Of a DNA stretch of 64,000 nucleotides, positions 55,304 through 64,000 are shown piece by piece. Under the pieces are notes generated by a model. It was not told where the DNA came from and did no database searches. It worked only from the letters and a program-made list of their open reading frames with translations. Position 1 is the first letter of the stretch; each line of letters begins with the position of its first letter. Where the stretch lies: the NCBI GenBank assembly GCA_026874595.1, contig JAPPUL010000079.1:1979001-2043000 (forward strand), in the 5' to 3' direction. The DNA is from Sipunculus nudus. Its lineage: Eukaryota > Annelida > Sipuncula > Golfingiida > Sipunculidae. The position numbers and the translations under genes are program-made.

Positions 55304-55393
55304 GGAGAGGTGCTGGAGTGGTCGATCAGGGCTGCCTGCTAAGCAGTTGTACCTATATTGGTACCGAGGGTTCGAATCCCTCTCTCTCCGCCA
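55304..55393 (+). tRNA. tRNA-Ser (GCU) with encoded CCA
   Basis: Acceptor GGAGAGG at 55304-55310 pairs with TCTCTCC at 55383-55389; discriminator G 55390, then CCA encoded at 55391-55393. The anticodon stem CTGC/GCAG flanks loop CTGCTAA, giving GCU; a long variable arm and T-arm GAGGGTTCGAATCCCTC are present. The other two tRNAs of the window do not encode CCA. Sequence of a different composition starts right after it. Confidence 0.93.
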
Positions 55394-55436
55394 TTAACAC
55401 CAAACGAACTTTCATATGCCTGAAATGGCATAGCCT

Positions 55437-55464
55437 CAAAAGCCCAGCATTTGTGGGTTTTTTT
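55437..55464 (+). terminator. intrinsic terminator downstream of the tRNA-Ser
   Basis: A short stem AGCCCA / TGGGTT around the loop GCATTTG is followed by a run of T. It lies about 45 bases after the tRNA end, fitting termination of tRNA-Ser transcription. Confidence 0.6.
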
Positions 55465-55548
55465 GCTGTTTGCGATTGACTTGCTCTTTATAAAACACCC
55501 CATTTTTCTCTAATTTTTCTCCTATATATGCCCCTTTCCTGAAAAACA

Positions 55549-55573
55549 CCGTACTTGAAAAAGTGAAGTACGG
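55549..55573. terminator. hairpin between the tRNA and the gene-B pseudogene
   Basis: A perfect 8-base-pair stem CCGTACTT / AAGTACGG with a nine-base loop, flanked by A-rich and T-rich sequence (GCTTTT). It may terminate the minus-strand gene-B transcript, or be bidirectional. Confidence 0.45.
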
Positions 55574-55641
55574 AGCTTTTAGTCATGGGAAATCAAAGGT
55601 TTCGCAATTGATCATTTCGCACCAGTCTATGCCTGTCATTG

Positions 55642-56690
55642 TCACTCATCAGGTGAGATATGAAACTTAGAGTGATAGCAAACCCGGTTTTTGTGATCTT
55701 TGTAATCCTCAAATGGATCGCTGTCATATATGCCGAAGAACTTTTGAAAGACCTTCTTAAGCTCTTGTTTTTGCTTTTTCTGGTTACGGTTGGCTTTTGG
55801 GTTGTCCCATATGAACTGGTCTTGCTCATCTGCAAAACCTTCCAGCAGATTCCATTGTTTATTGGGAGATGCCGTTCGGCCATCTGCCATGCCCATCTGG
55901 GTAAAATTATAAACTTGAGAAACCCTATTGTTACCAGTGCTGCATGTAACACGAACCGTATGCTCATCAGTAAACTTAATCGTAATATTGGACCACTCTG
56001 CATCGGCTAGGGTTGGAAATAAGACACAGCTCACTTCTGGCATTGGGTCTTCCTGATTTTCATGGAAGGCAGAAAGTTCCTCTAATGCTTTCGTGGCATC
56101 GATAAGCGTGTCTGTATAGCCAAATACTGCAGACCAATCAAAGCAGAGCCTTTAGCTCTGATGGCATTAATTTTGGATTGGCTGATGTTGTCGATGGATG
56201 GCAGAAGCAAGATGGCTGATCCATCAAGCCCAATCACATGGTTGATTATACTTTCAAGATCACTATCATAAATATCTATCCCAAAAATTACTGGATAACG
56301 AATAATACCTCTGGGGATATAGTGACCTCTTATACAGTTTGAAGAGCCGTCAATGGCCTGTACGTCCTTTAAAACTGAAATCTCATTCCTAGACTCTGCG
56401 ATTAAGCTGGCAATCTTTTTGAGGCTAAGAATATGTAGCCGTCTGTCATTGTTTGAAATGTGCAAGTCCGGACAGGAGGTGGTGTCATCATTGCAAACCG
56501 CCAGTATTTTTCCGTCAGGCATTTCACAAATACGTCTTCCACCGCAATAACCATGGTCGCAATGCAACTGTTCATCAAAAGCCGTCGTGCTATCGAACCA
56601 AGATTTTATTACTTCAGCGTCACCAAAGTGCTTAATTAAGAATGCATGGTTATGTTCATGCCGAGGCAGCATCGCGAGCATATTCCACAT
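55642..56690 (-). pseudogene. unknown gene B of a two-gene module (one frameshift)
   Basis: ATG 56690 with GGAGG nine bases upstream opens a frame that runs to about 56140, where protein-like sequence shifts to another frame (through FGYTDTLIDATKALEELSAF) and continues to the stop at 55642; about 345 residues in all when the two are read together. The first part holds HCDHGYCGGRRICEMPDG, Asp/Cys-rich and perhaps metal-binding. The second part has VYNFTQMGMADGRT and DPFEDYKDH; its repeated W/F pattern recalls a regulatory or winged-helix-like domain, unproven. It overlaps the end of gene A by 35 bases, so the two were an operon. More GC-rich than all else in the window. Confidence 0.6.
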
Positions 56691-57890
56691 ATTGCGCTGC
56701 CTCCTGTTTAGGGGTTCTTGCTTCAACTAGCCCTTGATCGGTGATCCAATCTTCTACAACCAAGAAGTCTTCGTCACGACTGAACGTGGCACGATTACCA
56801 GCCCGGATATCAATCGGCCTTGCTTTTTTCACCCCCTCAAACTTCAGGCTGAACTTGGCAAAAGTTATGGCAGCACGCTTTGTAGAGTCTTGACTGTTTT
56901 TCGTATCAGTGTGTTGAGAAGGTTGCCTGATTTTCCGATTTCAGTTTCACCGCCCCAATCATAATGAATCTCAACCAGCTTCACATCTTCGACGCCATCA
57001 GTAGTGGCAAAATTATGAGCGGCATTATCAACATCTCGTAATTTTTCTAACGAAAACTTCTTTTGCTCAGCGAAGTATTCCTCGCTGCCAAAAACATGCT
57101 TCCCTACACAGCGCAAGAATTCTTCTATCTGGCCTTTTTTCTTGCTGGATACTCTGACGCTCACATCATCGCTGTCGCAATTGTAAATCAAAAGATCATG
57201 ACATTGGGGGTTATAAAAAATACTCTCTGTTTCACCATCTGTCATTTTAAGCTCACGCTTCAATGGCTTGCCGTATTTGATAACGATGCTAACTCGGTGT
57301 CCTTGAGGAAAGAAATAAACCCGGCAATTTTTCAATCTATTATTGCTGGCAAACCATTCATCAAGCTAAGACTGTAGAGCCGTGATTGTTTCACCGAAAT
57401 TGTCGGGAATGATCGTTTCTGTCCATGTGCTCCCCAATAGAAGCTGAAGCCACGGTAGTTTCTGACTAATGATCGCGCATATTCTGTATGAAAAAGATTT
57501 GGCTGATTGAGAAAGCAAAAAAGTGCCACATCGGCAGGAGAACTGCTTGGTTGGTAATTGATCGTGATACTTTGAGCCTTTGCTGCTTCGAGCTTAGGGC
57601 CGCTTAAATGCTTCGAAATGCCTAAACCACCATACAAACCACGATACCCCTCTTTAGGAGTGACAAGCTGAATGTCACAACCAGCGGCTTTTAGTTCAAT
57701 AAAGAGCGACCACCACATGCTGGTATATATTTTTGATCCTTTTCTCGCTTGTGCCATAACTATTTTGCCTTCACGCCAAAAAAAGATTTTGGGTTTTTTA
57801 CGGTGGCGTTGAATGATGGATTTTAGCTGTAGGGTGAATTCATCAATTTCTTCTAAAGATAAATTTCCTATATCTTGGCAGTTTAAAATA
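56656..57890 (-). pseudogene. unknown gene A of a two-gene module (two frameshifts and a stop)
   Basis: The frame is open from 57890 with no proper start, so the N-terminus seems lost at the join with the binding-protein remnant. Reading MAQARKGSKIYTSMWWSL from 57757, the frame is broken at a run of four G (57432-57435), at a TAG (57366-57368) and at five A (56897-56901). Beyond each break coherent sequence continues in another frame: DEWFASNNRLKNCRVYFFPQ after the TAG, and SLKFEGVKKARPIDIRAG after the A run, to the stop at 56656. Restoring one G and one A would join the pieces except for the stop. Roughly 400 residues. No family recognised. Confidence 0.55.
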
Positions 57891-57892
57891 TT

Positions 57893-58516
57893 TTAAGATT
57901 TAAAAGACATAATGGCATCTAATGCGCCTATAGAAGCATCATATTGTAGGCCGATACCATACCCAGCTTTCTCTTGAGGTAAGCTGGACCAGCTATCAAT
58001 TTTTTGATTTCCCTTCCCATTAATGACAGCAAAGCTATCTGCATTATGCACTGTTGGCAACAGGCTAATTTTTTCACTTTCAGCCTCTCCAAGCTCATCA
58101 TTATATTGAACATAAAGCCGTTTAAGAGGTATGCTTCCCAATGATATTTCTGGGACAAGCTGACCAAATCTTTTTTTAGTAATATGGGGTAATTTACTAA
58201 TCTTATTACAAGAATTTATGCGATTAACATCGATAGCTTCTAAAGAAGAGGTTGGCCAAATCATGTCAATATCATGAAACCATTGATCATAGATATCAAA
58301 ACTTTCTGGCGATAAAGCCGCGGTAGATTGAGCATCGGTTCCATCTTTCGGAATGTATTCTAAGCGAATATTTAAGTCTTTCTCTGCGGCCTTACGCAAA
58401 GGTTCTAAAAGAGTAACTTTTGTACCTAAAACACGTAAAGTGACCTTAGGTGATTTTAATGATGGTGCTTTATTCTTTTTTGCTATTGGTGCTTTTTCTT
58501 TTTTATCTTGAGCCAA
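57893..58516 (-). pseudogene. ABC transporter substrate-binding protein, PotD-like, truncated at both ends
   Basis: 207 residues of a type normally about 400 or more. A stub FALAQD before the first methionine resembles the end of a signal peptide whose beginning is missing: a stop codon lies just upstream. The conserved part (KVTLRVLGTKVTLLEPLRKA, SFDIYDQWFHDIDMIWPTSS, LPTVHNADSFAVINGKG) matches periplasmic binding proteins of spermidine/putrescine-type importers. It ends at DAIMSFKS with a stop at the join to gene A. No permease or ATPase genes remain here. A non-functional remnant. Confidence 0.6.
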
Positions 58517-58530
58517 GGCGAACTTATTTA

Positions 58531-59250
58531 CTAATTATGAATGATAAAATGTTCAAATGAATGAATGACCTTTTGGGAGGATAGATTATGAACGATAAAA
58601 ACCAGTTGAGATCCTTTCCAACCTTTAGGTGTTTCTTGCAGTAATGATGGCGGATAAACAATATGTTGTACAGCATTGAATGAAATGATTTTATTATCAC
58701 CAATATTCAAGATGTCTTTGACCCTTAAAATTTGTGTGCCATAGGCTTGGAGCATTGCTGAAAACCAAAACCCAAAACGGACCCAATCCATATCTTGATC
58801 GAAATTTAAAATAAAAGAGCTTATGCCATTTTCTTCTGAAATATGTGTATGCTGAGCGTCAGAGATGCTGTTTTGAGTCTGATGCGGAAGCTGATTGTTT
58901 TTGTAAGATGAAGCCAAGTCAGGCAGTTCATTAAAAAGAATAGAACTCAATTTTTGAGCTTCTTTTGCGGATATAATCTGAGCGGTCGGGTTGATTTTAT
59001 GTACAATATCTAATATGTCTGTTGCATCATCTTTGATGAGGTTTGTTTTTGAAAGGTAAATGACATTTGCGGCGGCCACTTGTTTTACCCATTCTTCACG
59101 GATATCAGCAATTTGAGAGCTCAATTGTGCATCCACAACGGTTACAATATTTTTAAGCTGAAAATGATTGGATAAAACAGGGTCTGAAAATATGGTAGAC
59201 GCAATAGGGCCAGGTTCTGCTAAGCCCGTTGTTTCAATGATAATTCTTTT
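58531..59250 (-). pseudogene. G3E-family (CobW/UreG/HypB-type) GTPase, N-terminus missing
   Basis: Open frame from about 59250 (no start; preceded by a TAA) to 58531. IIIETTGLAEPGP (the ETTG motif), then TVVDAQL and VIYLSKTNL (the SKTN/NKxD-type specificity motif), match the COG0523 family of metal-chaperone GTPases. The P-loop GxxGxGKT and about 80 N-terminal residues are absent; the frame is fused directly to the end of the deacetylase gene. The C-terminal domain (GWKGSQLVFIVHNL, VIHSFEHFI) is intact. It cannot bind GTP normally. Confidence 0.65.
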
Positions 59251-60045
59251 ACTGGATTAACCTTTCATGCATGGCTAAAACCTGAGGTCGCCCCGAAACA
59301 TCGGGGTGGATCGTCATCGTGAATACAGCATAATCATATTCATTATATACCCAATCAAATTGATCGCGCCACATTTCCTCAATATCTCGTGGGTTCACAA
59401 AACCATGCGAATTTGGTGATTTTTTAATGAACATCATTGGAGGGAGATCATCTAAATACCAGTTAGCAGGTATTTCTACCAGATCTGTTTCTTCACCCCT
59501 TTCTAAAGGTTTCATCCATGTGTCTGGATGCTGAGAATAATCAATTTTTGTCCAGCTATCGCCAACACGAACATAATAAGGGTGGAAATCGTTATGCATT
59601 AACGAATGATCATATTTTATGCCGCGCTCTAATAAGAGCTCGTTGGTTACAGGGCTAAATTCCCACCAAGGTGCAACATAGCCCGTTGCCGCTTGCCTGA
59701 AAGTTTTGTGATTAGATCAATAGATTTATCTAAAATCGCTGTTTCTTGTTCACGTGTCATGGCAATTGGATTTTCATGGCTATAACCATGCATACCTATT
59801 TCATGCCCTGCATCGGCAACAGCATTCATTTGCTCAGGAAATGTTTCTATAGAATGGCCTGGTATAAACCAGGTTGTTTTTATTTTATGTTTTTCAAATA
59901 ATTTTAATAAACGTGGAGAACCTACCTCTCCTGCAAATAAACCGCGTGAAATATCATCGGGGCTATCATCGCCTCCGTAAGAACCCAGCCACCCTGCAAC
60001 AGCATCAACGTCGATACCATAAGCAACAAATATTTTTTTAGCCAT
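59249..60045 (-). pseudogene. polysaccharide deacetylase / allantoinase PuuE-like, frameshifted and 3'-truncated
   Basis: N-terminal part: [20 protein letters not shown] and [20 protein letters not shown] (NodB-type His/Asp metal motif HGYSHENP). Near 59688-59691 the frame is lost by one base; [20 protein letters not shown] and, from 59599, [18 protein letters not shown] continue in another frame. It ends at MHERLIQ, about 20-30 residues short of the usual end, where it joins the GTPase remnant. The family deacetylates carbohydrates or opens allantoin-like rings; the neighbouring transporter and amidase favour a nitrogen compound. Starts 18 bases after the amidase. Confidence 0.7.
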
Positions 60046-60063
60046 TTTTATACCCTTTCTTTT

Positions 60064-61454
60064 CTAATTTTGGCTTAAGCGTAAATTATTTATAGGTCTA
60101 TCTTTGGTGAAAATAGCCGCTAAATCTTTTACCGCAAAAAGCACTTTTTCATCAGAGTTGGTAACACCTGAAATCATGATTGAATCCGGGTGAGCTCCAT
60201 CTGAAATACCTGTCGGTAATGCCAAGCTTGGCATATCTAAAAAGCTTCCTAACATTGTAAGCTTTAAAATATTTTTATTGATCTTCATGAAGTTTGCTAA
60301 GCTGCTTTCAATCTCGGCGATCGGAACAGCTCGTATTGCCGTTGTTGGCATCAAAAGAAGCCTACCATCAATCTCTGTTTGAACTTGATTCATCAACTCG
60401 CTTCGTTTTTGCAATAAATGAACGAAATTTTTTGCCTTACATCCTTCTTGTTGTTTTAAGCGTTTCAAAATGAATGGATCTACTTGCTTTTCACCATATT
60501 TGTTAAACAAAGGCATTAAATTCATATAAGCTTCAATAGCCACAAGCGTAGCATATTGAATTGATTAAATAATTTTAAAATAGAGTGAAAAGATTTAATT
60601 TCGGAATATTCAACAGAATATCCACTTTTGGTGATCTTCGTAATATGGTTTTCAAAATTTGCTAAAATCCGTTTGTCTATGCCAAATTGATCCAGATTTT
60701 TTGGAACAACAAATTCGGGTTTTTCTTTTTGTTTTGGATTTTCATCTAAATTAAAGCCAAATATTTTTAAGAGCAGAAATAAATCTTTTACGCTATGTGT
60801 CATCGTCCCAACGGTATCTAGGCTTGGCGATAAAGCAAACATACCTTTTTTAGATATTCGCATAGAAGTTGGCTTAAACCCAACAAGGCCATTTAATGCC
60901 GCAGGAATACGAATAGAGCCAGATGTATCACTACCGATACCAACAGGTGCAACACCCTGAGCAACGGCAATGGCTGATCCTGAAGATGAACCGCCTGGAA
61001 TTAGCGGTTCATCTTGTGACCAAACATTTTGAGCGGTGCCAAAATGTGGATTATATCCCACGCCAGAAAATGCAAATTCACTCATATTTGTACGGCCCAT
61101 ACAATACATGCCAGCATCATTTAAAATATGAACAACCATGCTGTCATATTCTTCTTCAGCTACATTTTCAAGGGCGAAGCTTGCTCCTTGGTTTTTGTAT
61201 CCTTTTTGTGCAAATACATCTTTTAAAACAAAAGGAATACCAAATAAAGGTCGATCCAAGCTATGACACATGCCTGTGCTGTAGGCTTTTTCTAACCATT
61301 TTTTTGCCTCATCCGCTTGTATTTGAGTGAACATAAATTCAGCGGTCTGAGCATTTTTTATCGCTTCATCTAAAAACATATATGAATTTGCATTACCGCT
61401 GATTAAAGCATACATCATATCATCAAGAGTTTGAATTTTTGTTCTTAGTTTCAA
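60064..61454 (-). pseudogene. amidase (amidase-signature family), frameshifted
   Basis: The N-terminal two-thirds is well preserved: catalytic Lys in FGIPFVLKDVF, the cis-Ser and Ser nucleophile region PGGSSSGSAIAVAQGVAPVG, and IGSDTSGSIRIPAALNGLVGFKPT. Near 60565 one base is missing or two added, and the rest (AIEAYMNLMPLFNKYGEK, LPTGISDGAHPDSIMISG) follows in another frame to 60064. Intact amidases of this family are about 450-470 residues, and the two parts add up to that. It hydrolyses an amide, probably a ureide-type substrate given the neighbours. The end of the transporter gene lies 42 bases away. Confidence 0.75.
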
Positions 61455-61496
61455 AATATGGGCTCCTGCATTAATGGGTTATAATCCGTTTCATTA

Positions 61497-62950
61497 TTAA
61501 TTGGATTGACGTGTGATTTTTCCATCGGAAAAACCCCAGCTCTTACCAACAGATGTTGCTAAATAATCAGCTTCAGAAGGAGATGTAACCTCGGCTTGTG
61601 GGTGTTTTTCTAATATCCAAAATTTCATCAAAATATAATAAACAATAAAAGCAACAGGGAAGCCGATAATATAAGCGAACTGGATAGAGTAGATTGCGGC
61701 TGCGCTGCCTATAACCCACGCAATTAATGCTGCCGGATTAAAACCATTGGCATAAGTATATTGACCATCTTCTTTAAACAGCTCAGGCACATTGAGTTGA
61801 CGCTTTCTAATGATGAAATAATCACAAATCATAATGCCGCCAACAGCCGATAAAATGGCGCCATAAAAGCCTAAATAGGTAAAGAGATGATCTAAGATCA
61901 GCCATGGGAATGATAATGTTCCGATAATGCCTGCAATGATTAAGCCAAGGGTGTAATTCACTTTTGGTGCACCAGCATTTACAAAAGCTAAGGTTGCCGG
62001 AATTAAGTTGGCCGCCGTATTTGTAGACCATTGCGCAAGAATAACCAATATCAGTAATATAATTAAAACAATGCCCGTGCCTTCGGCCTGAATAACATTA
62101 ATTGGGTTCCAGTCACCTGCAGCCATAAATGAAATTGCGCCAATCACGCCAACCCATGCTTGTGTGAGAGGCAACCTAAGAACTGAGCAATAATAGCTTT
62201 TTTGTTTCTTTTATAAAAACTTTTCGCACCAGATTCTGTGTGCAAATAACGGGTTAAATTAGGAATATCCACAGCCAAAGCAGACCAAAAAGACATATTT
62301 GTTACAAATAGAATAAAAATGCTAATATCGTCGCTGCCTGCAAAAGTCCAAATATTTACACCTTTCACTTCGGCAACATTTTCTAAAGTATAATACATTC
62401 AAATTGAAATCACGATAATGGCGGGGGCTGCAATCGTTGCTAAGCGCTCCACAGCCTTAATGCCCATAGCGGTATTCACAATTTGAACAATGGCAAAAAT
62501 AGCATACCAAAATATCCAGCTATCAAAGCCTGTGATGTAATTGACAATACCATTTAATGCGAGGGCCCCCAAATAGGTTTGTATACCAAATCATATCGCA
62601 GCAACAATACCACGAGAAACTGATGGTAAATGCGTTCCTACAGTTCCAAAAGGCGCACGCAAAAAGACAGCAAAGCTTAGCCCATGCTCCGTTCCAATAT
62701 CTGCGGTAAAAAGCATAACAACTAATGCGAGATTTGCTAAAAAAACTGTTATAGCAACAGTTACTAAATCTAAGCCTGCAATACCTGCGGCACCGATAGA
62801 GAATGTCGCAATGATTACAGCCATACATATCCACATCCAAAGATAACCAATGTCAGAAATAGAGCGATGGCTATAAACAACTGGAAGAATGGCTTTTTCA
62901 AGTAGATGATTTTTATCAGATTGGATTTTATAACTTTCTTGATTAGACAA
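61497..62950 (-). pseudogene. NCS1-type nucleobase/allantoin transporter with two TGA stops and a frameshift
   Basis: Twelve-helix-type membrane protein in pieces. From the ATG at 62950: ISDIGYLWMWICMAVII, FRAPFG, then RGIVAAI followed by TGA at 62591-62593 and directly by FGIQTYLGALALNG; family members have W-F-G-I-Q-T there. A second TGA at 62399-62401 falls after AAPAIIVISI. The frame then shifts at 62171-62172 (TTG where TTTG would restore LPLTQAW) and runs to 61497 with DYFIIRKRQLNVPELF and NGFNPAALIAWVIG. It would import a purine, uracil, allantoin or hydantoin by cation symport. First gene of the cluster, divergent from the GntR gene. Confidence 0.78.
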
Positions 62951-63033
62951 TTTGAGCTCTCCTTTTTTGTTATGAGGTCAGAGAAAAAATATATTAAGTA
63001 GTAAGATACTATGGGAAATGCATATTGTGAAAT

Positions 63034-63047
63034 TTTTGTATACAAAA
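63034..63047. promoter_or_regulatory. perfect palindrome, GntR-type operator
   Basis: TTTTGTATACAAAA, a 14-base perfect palindrome containing TTGTATACAA, the classical operator core of FadR/FCD-subfamily GntR regulators. It lies about 85 bases before the transporter ATG, in the region divergent from the GntR gene. Confidence 0.7.
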
Positions 63048-63108
63048 TACAATTTAAAAGATATATAATGGGCAATTATATACCACTAAACTCTATTATA
63101 GCTGTGTA

Positions 63109-63118
63109 TTGTATACCC
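63109..63118. promoter_or_regulatory. second, imperfect GntR-type operator half
   Basis: TTGTATACCC shares TTGTATAC with the palindrome 70 bases to the left. Two sites in the divergent region fit autoregulation and control of the transporter operon. The rest of 62951-63270 shows only AT-rich sequence. Confidence 0.45.
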
Positions 63119-63269
63119 GTGGTCTGTTTAGCGGCAGGATTTTAAATGCCTTTTATCAATGCAAGAGCAAATACTGTAGGTTGTCATGACTTCATCATAA
63201 AAGCATAAAGATTTTGCACAAAAAAGATTTCTGTTATATTTTTAAAAGATAATAAAAAGATTATAAGAA

Positions 63270-63958
63270 GGCTCAATTGTACGGAAATATCCTTAAATTT
63301 TATTGAAGAAGAATTCGAAAAAGCACTTATTTGTGCAATGCCTTTTGGTCGTTTTTGGATTAATGAGCGTATCGCATCGGAATATTATAAGCCGCACAAT
63401 TATAAGAGAGTTGTTGTTCAAACTGCAGCAGCGTATGGTGGTAAGTAAAGATGAACGGTCTCATTGGATTGTTGAGCCCCTTACATCTCAAACACTTCAA
63501 AAGCAATTTCATACAAGATATGCTCTTGAGCCAGAGGCTCTTAAAGAGTTTAGCAACAATATAGATCAGCAATATAATTGCTATCTTTTAAATTTTTTAG
63601 ATGAAGTCATGAATATGGAAACTTTACAACCCGAACAAATTCGAAAGGTTGAATTTGAGTTTCATTATGGCCTTTACCAAAATAATGCCAATAAGCTCCT
63701 TTTAAAAGCATTGCAACAAGCTCAAACATCATTATTCATTAATCAGAAATTTTTTGAAACCGTGGGAATAAAAGATGTAACGCAATCTTTAAATGAGCAT
63801 GCTATCATTTTGAATTTACTCCGCTGGGGGCTGTTGATACGGCATGTGAGACTTTGCGTTTTCATATAAAATCTGCCGCAAATAGAACGCATCAACGCCT
63901 TAAGGCTTTTTCTGTTTTTCCACACCCAGCCTTACCAGACTTTTTAAAAGAGGTATAA
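63270..63958 (+). pseudogene. GntR-family (FCD) transcriptional regulator, two frameshifts
   Basis: Winged-helix part in one frame from about 63270: NFIEEEFEKALICAMPFGRF, then WINERIASEY. Near 63380 it shifts, and ISRTIIRELLFKLQQRMVV (recognition helix and wing) continues in the frame that covers the FCD domain (RYALEPEALKEF, EFEFHYGLYQNN, HAIILNLLRWG). A second break is at a run of five G (63826-63830); one more G would restore AVDTACETLRFHIKSAANR up to the stop at 63958. No ATG start is evident. It would sense the substrate of the neighbouring catabolic operon and bind the TTGTATACAA sites. Confidence 0.7.
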
Positions 63959-64000
63959 AGAAAATAGCCAGAAGAAAATAGATTAGGTTATGATTTTCTC

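Noticed and set aside
55593-56010. Overlapping 136-codon minus and 116-codon plus ORFs in the gene-B region
   Set aside because: Both are shadows of the gene-B frame; the frame used by gene B gives the coherent sequence that continues across the frameshift.
62399-62593. Genetic code with UGA = Trp for the island
   Set aside because: Only one gene has internal TGA codons; neighbours use TGG for Trp and are broken by frameshifts instead, so nonsense decay is simpler.
1-64000. CRISPR array or rRNA operon
   Set aside because: No regularly spaced direct repeats with unique spacers and no 16S/23S landmarks were seen.

Overview
The first 55 kb read as the chromosome of a very AT-rich, Gram-negative (diderm) bacterium. 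LolA-like, MlaE, TonB-like and beta-barrel outer-membrane genes support an outer membrane, and SecA, DnaB, MetG, ribosomal proteins and tRNAs support a chromosome. A spirochaete or a neighbouring lineage is my best guess. The supporting traits are two divergent phosphofructokinases, a DUF115/MptE-like gene, DUF2225, a PilZ protein, many TPR proteins, a tiny COX24-type basic protein and very strong strand-specific base composition. The phylum is not proven. Genes here are intact and tightly packed, often with overlaps.

Layout of 1-55 kb. A NERD-domain gene runs off the left edge. Then come yggS, a DegT aminotransferase, an AlaC-type aminotransferase, a SpoU methyltransferase, a mtaB-nadC-nadB run, tlyA and an FmdB-type zinc ribbon. 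Next are LolA-like and RodZ-like genes, pgsA-pgpA, an SLBB/acidic/DUF115 group and mlaE. The conserved rpsF-ssb-rpsR-rplI-dnaB block follows; between rplI and dnaB it is interrupted by an ald gene and a decayed TPR gene. After a large TPR exoprotein there is a three-gene operon: beta-barrel with ComEA-type helix-hairpin-helix, second beta-barrel, and glycosyltransferase. A TonB-like gene, metG, another TPR gene, secA, an ETF-quinone oxidoreductase, two tandem phosphofructokinases, namZ-like, DUF2225, two lipoproteins (one VWA), tRNA-Leu, holB, rhomboid, a homocysteine methyltransferase/MTHFR fusion, PilZ and two tRNA-Ser genes complete it.

At the 3' end of the second tRNA-Ser (about 55.39 kb) the sequence changes character. 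From 55.6 to 57.9 kb it looks clearly more GC-rich and carries two unrecognised genes. From 57.9 to 64 kb it has an intermediate base content and carries a proteobacterial-looking catabolic cluster: GntR regulator, NCS1 transporter, amidase, polysaccharide deacetylase, G3E GTPase and ABC binding protein. Almost every gene after the boundary is broken, mostly by one-base losses in short homopolymers, plus stop codons and missing ends. This is either a decaying foreign island inserted at a tRNA-Ser or an assembly chimera with poorly corrected sequence. No integrase or second att copy is visible in the window.

Good sigma-70-type promoters (TTGACA/T, 17-base spacer, TATAAT/TATTAT) are visible for rpsF, fmdB, ald and the large TPR gene. 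The most interesting items are the split ComEA-barrel module, a probable ATT start codon for the PilZ gene, recurrent in-frame 12/15-base tandem duplications, repeated switches of strand skew, and the tRNA-Ser boundary with its pseudogene island.
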